A stretch of 64,000 bases of DNA, from contig NC_059502.1 of assembly GCF_914767665.1 (NCBI RefSeq), positions 56,836,031 through 56,900,030 on the forward strand, read 5' to 3'. Source of the DNA: Harmonia axyridis (taxonomy: Eukaryota; Arthropoda; Insecta; Coleoptera; Coccinellidae). Shown here piece by piece: positions 34,390-45,130 of the stretch. Numbering within the stretch: position 1 is the first letter of the stretch; the number at the start of each line of letters is the position of its first letter. Both the position numbers and the translations under genes were made by a program. Below the pieces are notes generated by a model that saw only the letters and a program-made list of their open reading frames with translations, had not been told where the DNA came from and made no database searches.

Positions 34390-34783
34390 TTAATAGTATC
34401 TATTAACAAACTACGTGAGTTATAATGACTAAGTGCTATAACTCACTATAATAAATCAGAAAAAAAGACTCTGTGCTTCTATACTTCTGTGCTTCTAATC
34501 GGTCGGCCGAAAGGGAACATTCCATCATTGTTATTGAGGAGAGTAATGTCAGAGATCATTTTGAGGTTTATGGGTAACTTTTAGGGTTTGTCAATAAAGT
34601 TCTTGCTCTATACTCTTATTTCATTATTTATTGTTATAGTCGTAGATAAAGTATAGTATTCAACGTTCGGTAATGGTCATAACTCACTTGATGAATTACA
34701 GCATTCGCCTGCGGCTCGTGCTGCAAACTTCATCTGCGTGAGTTATGACCTACAGTACCGCTCGTTGAATAATATACTATTAA
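34390..34783 (+). mobile_element. core-palindrome element, copy A
   Basis: The termini TTAATAGTAT (left) and ATACTATTAA (right) are inverted. The right third (34652-34781) is a 130-base imperfect palindrome whose centre is TCGCCTGCGGCTCGTG (34705-34720), with long arms containing GGTCATAACTCAC and its complement. The left part has its own GAGTTATA/TATAACTC repeats. No coding frame. Sister copies are at 41351-42116 and 42281-42646. Confidence 0.75.
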
Positions 34784-35306
34784 TCTCGATTCGATATAGC
34801 TATTTGTGTATTAAGAATTGAGAGCGCGAAATGATATACTGTCGATTGAAATCGACAATGAATTTGCGCTCGAATTGCACACAAGATTTTTCTACAATCG
34901 AGCAGTTCACATATTCCCAAAAATTGATATGATTTGACGAATGAAGATTCAAAGTACAGTTTTCACAAATTTTTATGATTGTGCCAGACCCGGAAGAAAG
35001 TCTAGATGAGTTTGAAATTGTATGTTACGCCATTGTTTCTGGTTCGATTGATACAATTTGCACTTTAGCCTTTACCCAAGATTGTCTGTTCCGTTTCAAT
35101 TTCATTATTAATGCTTTTTTCGATATATCCCTCGGATGTAGAGGAACTTTTCCAACCTCCATGACGTTTGAGTTGGACGATATCACCTCCTCCATTAACT
35201 AAAATAGTAGCTGACTGTTAGTTGCGACGAAAACTGTTAGCATTGAGAACACCTACAAAAGTGTAGCAGGGTTCATAGTTTTAGTAACCCAACATTACAT
35301 TCACAG
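34784..35306. other. no recognisable feature
   Basis: AT-rich spacer without supported features. Confidence 0.3.
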
Positions 35307-36047
35307 TGCCCAAAACAAAAAAAATAGACAGTCGCGTTGTCTTAATGTTCCATAAAATGATATTTTTTTCAATGGAACACACTATATTTTTTCATGCATT
35401 TCGATTCGTAATAACATTCTCAACAACAAAGCTGGTGAAAGGTGAAAATAAGACAGTTGTATTAATAAGAAACATTTATAACAAACGGATTTGATAAAGC
35501 GCTATAAAATATCGAGTAAATGTTCACAAATACTGCCTTCTTGTTGAACACCTATTTGGGCCCTTCTACTCTTCTTCTACTATTGATTCACAAAATGAAT
35601 GCGACTTACTAAATGGCTTCAAGATGGAAATTATCGTTTTGTATATTAATACAAATAGCTTAGTGGTGTCAATTGAGTGGTGCGACATGATGATCACGGG
35701 TTTCACGAGTTCACATCCCAGCGCAATTTATGTTTTTTTACTGACTTATTTTGCTATTAGTAACGAAATATTGTCATTCGTATGAGTACAAAAAATGGGT
35801 GTTTGGACAATCATGAGGTATTATTGGCCGAAACAAATAAATTTTTTGTACTAGAGAAAGAAAAAAAATATTTCAAAATAAGTCGCTCATTTTCCACTTG
35901 AGGAAGAAAGGTGATTGAGCTTTGTTGTTGAGAATGTTATTACGAATCGAAATGAATGAAAAAATATAAGGTGTTCCATTGAAAAAAAATATCATTTTAT
36001 GAAACATTATGACAACGCGACTGTCAATTTTTTTTTTGGCATCGAGA
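35307..36047. mobile_element. foldback element, about 740 bp
   Basis: The arms 35307-35435 and 35912-36047 are inverted copies. Shared blocks are GACAGTCGCGTTGTC / GACAACGCGACTGTC, TTCAATGGAACAC and CGATTCGTAATAACATTCTC with its inverse. The spacer is about 480 bp, non-coding. The sequence to its right ends at about 36148 in AACACCCTGTATA, another TACAGGGTG-type terminus. Confidence 0.65.
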
Positions 36048-36405
36048 AGGCCACTACAAATGCTACTAGTTTGCCCATTTAACCAACATCGTAGCATCAA
36101 TAATAACGGAGTTGGCAATGGTGCCGACTTAATTTGAAACACCCTGTATATATTGCACTATCAAATCGTTTCTTTTGGATCTTCACTTTCGTATCCCATT
36201 CTCCCAAGCAAACAAATTTGGGCCACAAGTAACGGGAATTACTTCAAACAAGACCGAGTCATTTGATGTCGTGAACACTCCGATTATAAGAATTTCAAAC
36301 CATTAAGCACGTTTTGGACGTTAGGGGATATTACTGTATTTATGCCATCGGCTGCAGACAGAATAGATTTTCCTAAACTTCGGACTACCTCTGAAGATCG
36401 TTTTC

Positions 36406-36520
36406 AACAGTTGAGAGGAGTTTATACCAAGTGGCTTTCTCGTGGGGAGGGAGGAGTACTCCCTCCTCAGCGTTTTCGAGATTTCAACACTTTTCAGGAT
36501 GAGTGAAGAATTCTCGATAG
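36406..36520 (+). repeat. dispersed repeat, partner at 59880-60000
   Basis: Shares with the inverse of 59880-60000 the ordered blocks GTTTATACCA-GTGGCTTT, TCAGCGTTTT-GAGATT and CTTTTCAGGATGAGTGAAG. A weaker match lies near 25405. Nature unknown, no coding frame. Confidence 0.45.
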
Positions 36521-37994
36521 TTCCTCTCTTTTTCTACCACATGCAAGAATTCAAAATACGTTTTTACGACTTCCTTTTTAATTTAATGAATGTCGTTTGT
36601 TCAGCTTTCGACAAGACTTTTTGTAAAATATTTTTTTTGTGGAAGTTCATAAAAAATAAATATTTGTTCGGAAAGTTATATCATGCATATATTTATTCTT
36701 CAATAAAAAATTAATAACTAACGACTTTCCGCAATGACATAATCTTGAAAATGAATAATAGTGAAAAAATCATATAAATCGATGAGCTCTAGCATAAAAT
36801 AAAGCGTACTCATTTTTGAACTTCGGTAGGTGCTTGAGATACTATTGAATATCCTCCAACAAATTGAAGAATGACTCAATAATGCCTCGAAGAACAATTA
36901 TATCCACCGACAAAATTAGGGGAACGGACAAAATTTCGGTTTAATAGAACTATTCAAAGTGAAGTAATATCTCCCAAAATTAAGATATCGCAACTACTAA
37001 TAAAGAGGATATGTTCAGAATAGATGAGGCAACATCTATGTGTTTGTAAACATTCTCGTTTCTCAACGATTTACTCCACAAGGTGTTCTGAATAAAAGCT
37101 TACTTTTCATTTTTTTTTGTTCACCCCCGTATATAAAAAAAAACAAAGTTACTGAGGACAGCAGTCAAATTCTCGAGGAATCAAACTACAATTAAAAAAA
37201 GGGATTGTTGAAGTCGGTCAAAGGGTTCGAGAGAAAATGGCGGTTTGTATATTTCATACGAAATTTACCCATCAAATAAACTATAACAATTGTTTTATTT
37301 CATAGTTATTAGAGCCATACTGAAGGTCAGAGAAACAATTTTCGCGACCCTCCCATGCCAACACACCTTCGATGATGTAAATAATGTTGTAGTAGCAATT
37401 TCTGAGAAAGTCATATCTAGCTTGAATGACAATGTGTTAACTGAAATAACACCGAAATTGAACTTCATCTAAATTCTCTTAGATAACACTTCATAAATAG
37501 GAATATTCTATTTCTGTATATATTTAATGCTATTTCTGTCCGAGCCGGTATTCGTTTGGGCTTATTGTAAATATATTTTTTGGTTCCTACATACCTTTGC
37601 GCCCTATACGACGTTTGAGTATTTTCGAGAGGTCGTTCCAGGAACAAATAGCTCTAGCATTTCGTCACGATTCCAGTTATTATTTACGATAGGATAACAC
37701 CACATTGTAATTCGGCGAAAATATAACTGACAAGTTTGAAATTGAGCTTCTATGTGTAAAACAACCACTTGAATTTTATGCCAAATTTCGTCATCGCATC
37801 AACAAAACCTACAACACATAATAGTAAATCACATGGAATGTATAACCATCATATACAGTTTGTGGTCTCCAAAGAAGCATGAACGAACGAGTGCTCAAAA
37901 GCGTCTAATGCCACGTCAGTGCTCGAATTTCGCACCTATGACATTAATCGATTAATCTATCAAAATGGAAATGGTTTTGCTTTGTGCCAAGTTA
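36521..37994. other. spacer, little recognised
   Basis: The 60-codon frame ending at 37472, after a TTTCATAG acceptor-like site, has a normal-looking amino-acid mix but no recognised family. Nothing else is supported. Confidence 0.3.
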
Positions 37995-39101
37995 TACAGG
38001 GTGTTCCAAATTCGATGCTCACTGAAAGCATCTCGAGAACTGAAAGCCTTGGAGAGCGCCTAATATTCAAGCCGCAGCCGGCAGTACAGTCCGCAACTGT
38101 GACCCTCCCCACTTCGCCATTGAAAGAGAACACTCGTTCATTCGATATCGTATCACGCAGATGTTTTGATTGTTGAACTGTTCCACTGGACCATGTGTAT
38201 TCTGTGGAATAACGTTGAATATGCATTGATTATAATTATTCAATGGACACAAATTGAATTAAATCTCCAAATTAATGAAAAATATTTTTATATGAGGTGT
38301 TCCATCGAAAAAATTAAGTCGAAAAACTCAATATCTTTGAAACGGATGACATTTTTGAAAAACTGTTTCGAAAAAGATAGGATGTCCTTTTTAAGTAACA
38401 CAAACACCCCTCTATATCTCTAAAACTGTAATTGAATTCTATATGATCTGTCATGAGTATCATATCAACCAAAAAATTACTGAAAAAAACGTTTTAGAAT
38501 TTTCCGAATATCTCGAACAGAAATAGAGAAATATTTGAAAAAATTATTTTCAGAAACGCCCTGTAACACGAGAACGAATCAATATAGCTATGATCTGTTT
38601 CTGATATCTTATTATTTTGAAAAAAGAGATCGGAGATTCTTGAGAGAGTTCTTAAGAATTTGGCGCTAGGTATATCATAACATTCATAGATAATGATTCT
38701 AGATATGCTTGAGCCTTTCCAATAACGCAAAAAATTGTGGGCCACATAGAATTTGGGAAGTTTTCAGAGATAATGGTACAGAATATATGACCGAAAGTAT
38801 GAAATCAATTTCAGAAAAGGAGTCAATAACTTGTGAAACCAAGCACCTCATACCCCTAGCCATAATGGCACTGCTGAAAGATGCAATCGTGAGTTACAGG
38901 TCAAAATTAGAAGCCTAATTTTTGACTCAGGCTTTCCTACTCAAATATGGGCTTATGCATTGAAATTTGAATTGAGTCTTTACTTTAACAAGACTCCAAA
39001 GAGATTTTTAAACTTTCGAATTCCTTATGAAAAATTTCATGATAAACCTTGCAGGGTTCTCGGGATGCTTTCAGTGAGTATCGAATTTGGGACACTCTGT
39101 A
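37995..39101. mobile_element. TIR element (1.1 kb) holding a copia fragment
   Basis: The left end TACAGGGTGTTCCAAATTCG, with TGCTCACTGAAAGCAT next, is matched inversely over about 46 bases by the right end finishing CGAATTTGGGACACTCTGTA. The interior left half is unrecognised AT-rich sequence. The interior right third is a copia integrase fragment. No transposase is present. Confidence 0.75.
38735..39058 (+). pseudogene. Ty1/copia integrase fragment
   Basis: Read across two frameshifts, it shows the end of a retroviral-type integrase core: RDNGTEYM with the second catalytic Asp, a Pro-His/His-Asn-Gly-Thr-Ala-Glu region, RCNRELQVKIRSLIFDSG, IWAYAL and NKTPK, ending near KFHDKPC. This order (D...N-G-T-E-Y, then H-N-G-x-A-E with catalytic Glu) is typical of copia elements. 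Only about 108 residues of a polyprotein of more than 1,000 remain, directly abutting the right terminal repeat of the surrounding element. It is non-functional. Confidence 0.75.
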
Positions 39102-39439
39102 CAATAATTCAATAAAATAAATAAATTAAAAATAATGATTCGAAGATCTCGAATTATAATTCCAAGAACATTATTCACTGTTGTTTCATTGATAATGAAA
39201 TTTGACATGTCCTAATGTTAAATCCGTATGAAAGCAGCATTTAAACAATTAAAACTAATAATCTGTTAGTAGCTATGTTTGTGTATTGAATCATTCAGAA
39301 TGCCGTGTAGGTAAAGTTTGCAAGTATTTCGGTATTTTCATCTTCCTGTCATGATAACATACTCGGTGGAGCAATTCATTCACCGTTACAGTTGCACCAG
39401 CCTCATTTTCGAATGAATAAGGTCCAAAAACTGCACCAA

Positions 39440-39985
39440 ATAGTTTCACGTTGAGGATGTAGAGGCTTTTCGACAATCATTTTTTTGAATTTGCCTGACC
39501 CCAAATGCTGCAATTCCGTTCTTTAACGTAACCTCTGAGGTGAAACTGGGCCTTATCTCACAAGATGATTTTTTTAAATGGAAATTCGGATAATTTTGAC
39601 GCATTTCAAAGATCCAATCTGCGAAGATAAGGTGTTGCTGATGATTGTCCAGCTTGAGCCTTTGTGTAAACTGAATTATAAAAGCCTTAAGGGCTAGTTG
39701 CACCATTTGCCTAAACATTGATTAATTTCTGATTTCTCTTGAGAAATCATAGAGTAATCAACGTTTAAATTTTTAATCAATGTTTAGGCAAAAGGTGCAA
39801 CTGGCCCTACGACCTAAGTCTTTAAGAAAAATATGGTGTAATGTCATTTGTGAAATGCCTAATTCCCAAGATCGACAAGGAATCGATAAACCTGGGTTTT
39901 CGATTTTTCACATCACTAACTTCTCTCAGCTCAAATTTTTCCACCAGTTCCACTTCAAGTCAACCAAAAACTCAATAGCACCTGT
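39440..39985 (-). pseudogene. decayed mariner-like transposase, interrupted by a MITE
   Basis: The minus strand gives FADWIFEMRQNYPNFHLKK followed by frame-broken pieces (including GVRQIQKN and an ETIWCSF segment). These correspond to the centre of the same family of transposases. A 119-base hairpin element at 39690-39808 splits it. Multiple stops. Confidence 0.55.
39690..39808. mobile_element. 119-bp palindromic MITE
   Basis: AGGGCTAGTTGCACC at the left and the inverse GGTGCAACTGGCCCT at the right begin 35-base inverted repeats that include GCCTAAACATTGATTA. The insert cuts the transposase remnant cleanly. I recall similar GGGCCAGTTGCACC ends as common in insect MITEs. Confidence 0.75.
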
Positions 39986-39990
39986 TATAA

Positions 39991-40902
39991 AGGTATTTTT
40001 TTTAGAGCTATAGAACTTTGAATTGCAATAAAACAACGATGGATTATTCGATTGACATGAATTTTATTTATCCGCAAGATAATCTTGTGGCATTACATTT
40101 TAAATATGATTTCTGGCTTATGACCGCCACGGCTGGCTCGGATGTAGTCCAATCTGGACGTCCAATTTTCGATGACTCTTTCCAACATTTGTGGCCGTAT
40201 ATCGGCAATAACACGGCGAATGTTGTCTTTCAAATGGTCAAGGGTTTGTGGCTTATCCGCATAGACCAATGACTTTACATAGCCCCACAGAAAGTAGTCT
40301 AGCGGTGTTAAATGACAAGATCTTGGAGGCCAATTCACAGGTCAAAAACGTGAAATTAGGCGGTCACCAAACGTGTCTTTCAATGAATCGATTGTGGCAA
40401 GAGCTGTGTGACATGTTGCGCCGTCTTGTTGGAACCACAGCTCCTGGACATCATGGTTGTTCAATTCAGGAATGAAAATGATAGTAATCATGGCTCTATA
40501 CCGATAACCATTGACTGTAACGTTCTGGCCATCATCGTTTTTGAAGAAGTAAGGACCAATGATTCCACCAGCCCATAAAGCGCACCAAACAGTCAGTTTT
40601 TTTTTTGATGTAACAGTGTTTTGACATACACTCGAGGATTAGCTTCACTCTAAATGTGGCAGTTTTGTTTGTTGACGTAGCCATTCAACCAGAAGTGCAC
40701 TTCATCGCTAATGGACGTAGTGCGCGATACGTATTCCGCACAGAATCATTAGCACTACTTGCAAGCGTTGTTCAGGCGTGATTCTGTTCATGATGAATTG
40801 CCAAACCAAACTGAGAATAAATCACTTGACAGTTGATTAATCGGTCGTCATCTTGAACAGTAATGCCAACTTAGAGTTATATACCTCGAAAAAAACACCC
40901 TT
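39991..40902 (-). mobile_element. mariner-like deletion derivative, copy 1 (912 bp)
   Basis: TA dinucleotides flank the element (39989-39990 and 40903-40904), and the terminal repeats start AAGG(T/G)(A/G)TTTTTTT, continuing GAG(C/G)TATA. On the minus strand it starts with an N-terminus near MNRITPEQRLQVV. It jumps by internal deletion to the DDE region (LTVWCALWAGGIIGPYFF, ELWFQQDGATCHTA, NWPPRSCHLTPLDYFLWGYV, SRLDYIRASRGGH). Stops, including one after LISRF, and the deletion rule out activity. Confidence 0.8.
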
Positions 40903-40908
40903 TACAAT

Positions 40909-41350
40909 CAGAGTCCTGTCAAATATTTGAACCAAGAAATTCTAAAAACCATTTACCATGAAAATTTTGAATCTCACTTGAGATATGAAAATATATTCTT
41001 GGGAAGCAGCAGCGAAACCGAGCACCTCTTCATTACTCAATAAAGGACCTTGAGACTACTAGCCAGGATGAATTATAGACAATCCTGTAACGAAGAAGTA
41101 AGAGAAGAAAATAAGATACTGACTATGTATTGAGTATATATTCAGGAATGTGTCTTCTTTCTTTTCAAAAATAAACATTTATTTGAAGCATACCTTCCAC
41201 AAACAGTTCGAAACACCTAAACGCTGTACTATAACCTCCCAAAGCACATATTAACGCTGACAGGGAGCATTTCATAATGGTATAAAATTCTACAATAAAT
41301 TTCTCAGGTCTGCTAGACTTAGCCAAAATTTGAGAGAGAATTCAAGAAAA
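40909..41350. other. no recognisable feature
   Basis: AT-rich spacer between transposon copies. Confidence 0.3.
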
Positions 41351-42116
41351 TAGTATATTATTCAACGAGCGGTAATGTAGGTCATAACTCACGTAGATGA
41401 AGATTGTTGCACGAGCCGCAGGCGAGTGCTGTAATTCATCAAGTTATGACCATTACCGCAAGTTGAATACTATACTTTATCTACGACTATAACAAGAAAT
41501 ACTAAGGAACAAATGCAGACTTAGAAGGAACGGAAAGTAAACATTTGTGCTCGATCCCGAATACAAGAGAGATGGAAACTTAGTGTCGCAATCGAACTAG
41601 CTTCAGCTAGCTCGAATCCAGTACAGAGTACAGAGATAGAATTTTATTGAAAAACCTTAATAGTTACCTATAACAATGCTATACAAATTTTAGATTGTAA
41701 TTAGTCATTTTTTTTATTGATAAAATTAAGTGTGAATTTTGAACAACCAGTAAAAATTTTGCCTTTTTAGAGTCTGTGATTACGTAATTTTAAATTGTCT
41801 ATATTGATTCCATTATTCATGTTGAGTGGGGTTCTTAGCATGGAGTGGAAAGTCCATAGAGATTAAAGACGATGTTTTATATTTAGTGCTCAGTTCACTA
41901 AAATATACCAAAAAACATTCCCTACTCAATTTGAAAACGTCAAAATTATCAAAGTGACGTTTCCTCGAACATTCCTCCCCTCAATAACAATAATGGAATG
42001 TTCCCTTTCGGTCAATCGAATAGAAGCACAGATCCATCTTTTCCGATTTATTATAGTGAGTTATAGTAGTGAGTAATTATAACTCACGCTGTTTGTTAAT
42101 AGTTATATACTATTAA
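41351..42116 (-). mobile_element. core-palindrome element, copy B (inverted)
   Basis: Same family as 34390-34783 but on the other strand. The palindrome is at 41351-41475 with core CACGAGCCGCAGGCGA (41410-41425). The other end, TATACTATTAA, closes at 42116 after a GAGTTATA repeat block. It is longer than its sisters because of unrelated sequence in the middle (about 41510-41930). Confidence 0.7.
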
Positions 42117-42280
42117 TTGCTCAAAAGTATTTGAATAATGAATATATAATTCAATAGGAGTAGATAAAGATATTTATCTATTCCTATTGAATTATATAGG
42201 TAAATAGATAGATAAATGTCTTTATCTACTCCTATTGAATTATATATTCATTATTCTGCTTATTAACTGCTTTTGAGAAA

Positions 42281-42646
42281 TTAATAGTATATATTAACAA
42301 AAAACTTGAGTTATAATAACTCACTGCTATAACTCACTATGATAAATCGAAAAAGATGGTTCTGTGCTTCTATTCGGTTGTTCCATTATTGATATTGTGG
42401 GAAGGAATGTCACTTTGATAATTTTGACGTTTATTGGTAACTTCTGAGGTTTGTCAATAAAATTCTTCCTCTGTACTTGCATCTTAGTATTTATTGTTAT
42501 AGTCGTATATAAATTATAGTATTCAACTTGCGATAATGGTCATAACTCACTTGATACATTACAGCACTCGCCTGCGGCTCGTGCTACAAACTTCATCTGC
42601 GTGAGTTATATCCTACATTACCGCACGTTGAATTATATACTATTAA
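42281..42646 (+). mobile_element. core-palindrome element, copy C
   Basis: Begins TTAATAGTATATATTAAC and ends TATATACTATTAA. The palindrome at 42518-42644 has core TCGCCTGCGGCTCGTG (42568-42583). It is head-to-head with copy B, the two separated by a 164-base segment (42117-42280) that is itself palindromic (GAATTATATATTCATTATT and its inverse). Confidence 0.75.
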
Positions 42647-42779
42647 TTTTTTGTTAGAATTTGAACCTTGTAATATCAAAGAATTTTTAGTTTGTGCATT
42701 CCAAATTGACGTTTATTGTGTTTAATGTTATTGAAATTTAATATTCACATAATAAAACATATAATTATTATTATTGCCG

Positions 42780-43140
42780 GCTGAGAAGGTGCTTCACGAT
42801 GACCCAAAACTGCTTTAGTTTTGCGAATCGTGACCACCATTTTTGTAGTGAATTTTAACAATTTCGATGAGTTGTTGAAGTGTGCATCGTTCAAGTTTTA
42901 GCAATGCCGTAGTTTTTAATTGTCGAAGTTTCGGAAAATATTCTTTTTTCCGTGAAAGTTGGCTGAATGAACAAATCTCGATCACACTTTCCTACGATCG
43001 ACGCAGATAACGGCCAACAGAATGCTGTTGTCCTTTATTGGAAAGCGGCAAAGAATGCAACTGACTTGACGAACCACCAGGAGGTATTTCCTTATCTGAA
43101 TATGAAAGAACTGAGGTAATGCGAATATGATAAAAAGTTA
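42780..43140 (-). pseudogene. decayed mariner-like N-terminal region
   Basis: The minus strand reads QQLIEIVKIHYKNG and neighbouring broken frames, the N-terminal helix-turn-helix part of the family, plus the GGTGCTTCACGATGACCCAA signature shared with 5040 and 25170 in inverse or direct form. Confidence 0.45.
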
Positions 43141-43439
43141 ATTATCGGGTAGTCGTGTTTCTCAACGATGAAAGAAATAATTAAACGCGTGTTAATGTTG
43201 ATACTACCGTTTTTCAGGGTCGGTATTAGTCGGAACAAGACGAGGATCACTTGGAGGTCTTGTGACAAATCGTATTTCGAATAATTATTCTCAGGTTGTT
43301 ATACTGGATTATCCATGTCGTGGTCCGGATTTCAATGACATATTTCAATCAGAACTGTCATCCGAAGCGTCATACACAACTCTGCCACCTTAAATTTTGC
43401 TGAAGTTTGTTATCCAACAACTTTGAGAAGTTTTCATCG

Positions 43440-45130
43440 ATTTCAATTGTTTTTACGCCAAATTTAAGATAAATTCTTTGGTATGGAAAGAAACACCAGA
43501 AAAGTTTTCCAAGAAATTTGATAGCTTATTCATACCGATTGAAAAAAAAACATGTATTCGTAGTTCAATTTCTTAACACCCTGTGGAACAGTTCGAGAAA
43601 TTTGTAGAGTTTACTCCCAGTTTATTACAAGGACCATCGTTTTCGCCATTTTCCAGTTTTTATTTCACCTTGATGTCTTGATTTCTTTTGTAGATACACG
43701 TATTCGAATAAAAGCCTGGAATTTCATGAACACGCACCCTCTATTGAGGAACAGGGCAGCATATCAAGAGTACCACGTACCGAATTATTATTTATTGAAA
43801 CTGAGCTCTAAATGCTCAACGTTACATACAAGACATTGTCAACCAATATTTGGATGAGGTTGATATTCAACGATTAGATTGGCCATCATGTAGCCCGGAT
43901 CCGAATCCGATTGTAAAGGGGGTTTTTTTTAGAGCTATAGAACTTTAAATTGCAATAAAACAACGATGAATTATTCGATTGACATGAATTTTATTTATCC
44001 GCAAGATAATCTTGTGGCATTACATTTTAAATATGATTTCTGGCATATGACCGCCACGGCTGGCTCGGATGTAGTCCAATCTGGACGTACAATTTTCGAT
44101 GACTTTTTCCAACATTTGTGGCCGTATATCGGCAATAACACGGCGAATGTTGTCTTCCAAATGGTCAAGGGTTTGTGGCTTATCCGCATAGACCAATGAC
44201 TTTACATAGCTCCACAGAAAGTAGTCTAGCGGTGTTAAATCACAAGATCTTGGAGGCCAATTCGCAGGTCCAAAACGTGAAATTAGGCGGTCACCAAACG
44301 TGTCTTTCAATAAATCGATTGTGGCACGAACTGTGTGACATGTTGCGCCGTCTTGTTGGAACCACAGCTCCTGGACATCATGGTTGTTCAATTCAGGAAT
44401 GAGAAAGTTAGTAATCATGGCTCTATACCGATCACCATTGTCTAATCATGATGAATTGCCAAACTAAATTGAGAATAAATCACTTGACAGCTGTTAAATC
44501 GGTCGCCATCTTGAACAGTAATGCCAACTTAAAGAAATATACCTCGAAAAAAAAACACCTTATACATTTCTGGTATGAAGATTCGTCGTCGTCCTATACT
44601 ACCTATAATACACTTGACTAACTGCGTTTGGAGTCACAATCTGAATTTTACGGAATTCCTCAAGATGGCATTATTCACAAGATAGCATTATTCATCTTAT
44701 CGATTCGATGTCTCAGTTATTTCCGCTAGAGATGGGCATCAGAGATATTGAAAAATGCCATTATGTTTTTCTTTTTGTTTCAAATTCCTGGTGAATATTA
44801 AAACATTACCAATAAAATTATTTTTATTTTCATTTAATTTTCAAGATTTTATTTTAATACGTGTATCTTCAAAAAAATCAAGATATCAAAGTGAAATGAA
44901 AACTGGAAGATGGCGAAAAGGATGGTCCTTGTAATAAACAGAGCGTTTACTCTACTAATTTTCCACAGGGTGCTGAGAAATTGAAGTACAAATACATGGT
45001 TTTTTTACCATGTATAAATAAGCTATCAAAATCACAATAACGTTGTCGAATTTAAGTTTTTTTAAACTCAACACTATGTGAACAGTAATGTTTGAAAAAT
45101 TTTCTTTATAAAACTGAATAACCTTCTCAA
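43440..45130 (+). mobile_element. Tc1-like element with long terminal repeats, nested insertion
   Basis: The inverted arms, about 43440-43690 and 44870-45130, share TTATTACAAGGACCAT, TTTTCGCCAT-TTCCAGTTTT, AACATGTAT and GATAGCTTATT blocks. Between them, broken plus-strand frames read VNQYLDEVDIQRLDWPSCSP followed by DPNPI up to 43913. After the nested element they continue as KIRRRPILPI and GIPQDGIIHKI. This is a Tc1-type transposase C-terminal half split exactly at a TA by the mariner-like derivative 43916-44560. Arms of 250 bp are long for Tc1 but known in the superfamily. Confidence 0.65.
43916..44560 (-). mobile_element. mariner-like deletion derivative, copy 2 (645 bp)
   Basis: Same family and terminal repeats as 39991-40902, inserted at TA inside a Tc1-like transposase gene. 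The minus-strand frame 44418-44020 (132 aa) is uninterrupted, with WFQQDGATCHT, NWPPRSCDLTPLDYFLW and SRLDYIRASRGG. Everything upstream of it except a stub near the start has been deleted. It holds only part of the DDE domain, so it cannot transpose by itself. Confidence 0.8.

Noticed and set aside
39780..40475. Plus-strand frames of 75-84 codons at 39780, 40018 and 40248 (and the repeats at 43966, 44175)
   Set aside because: Antisense readings of the mariner-like derivatives; the transposase is on the minus strand.
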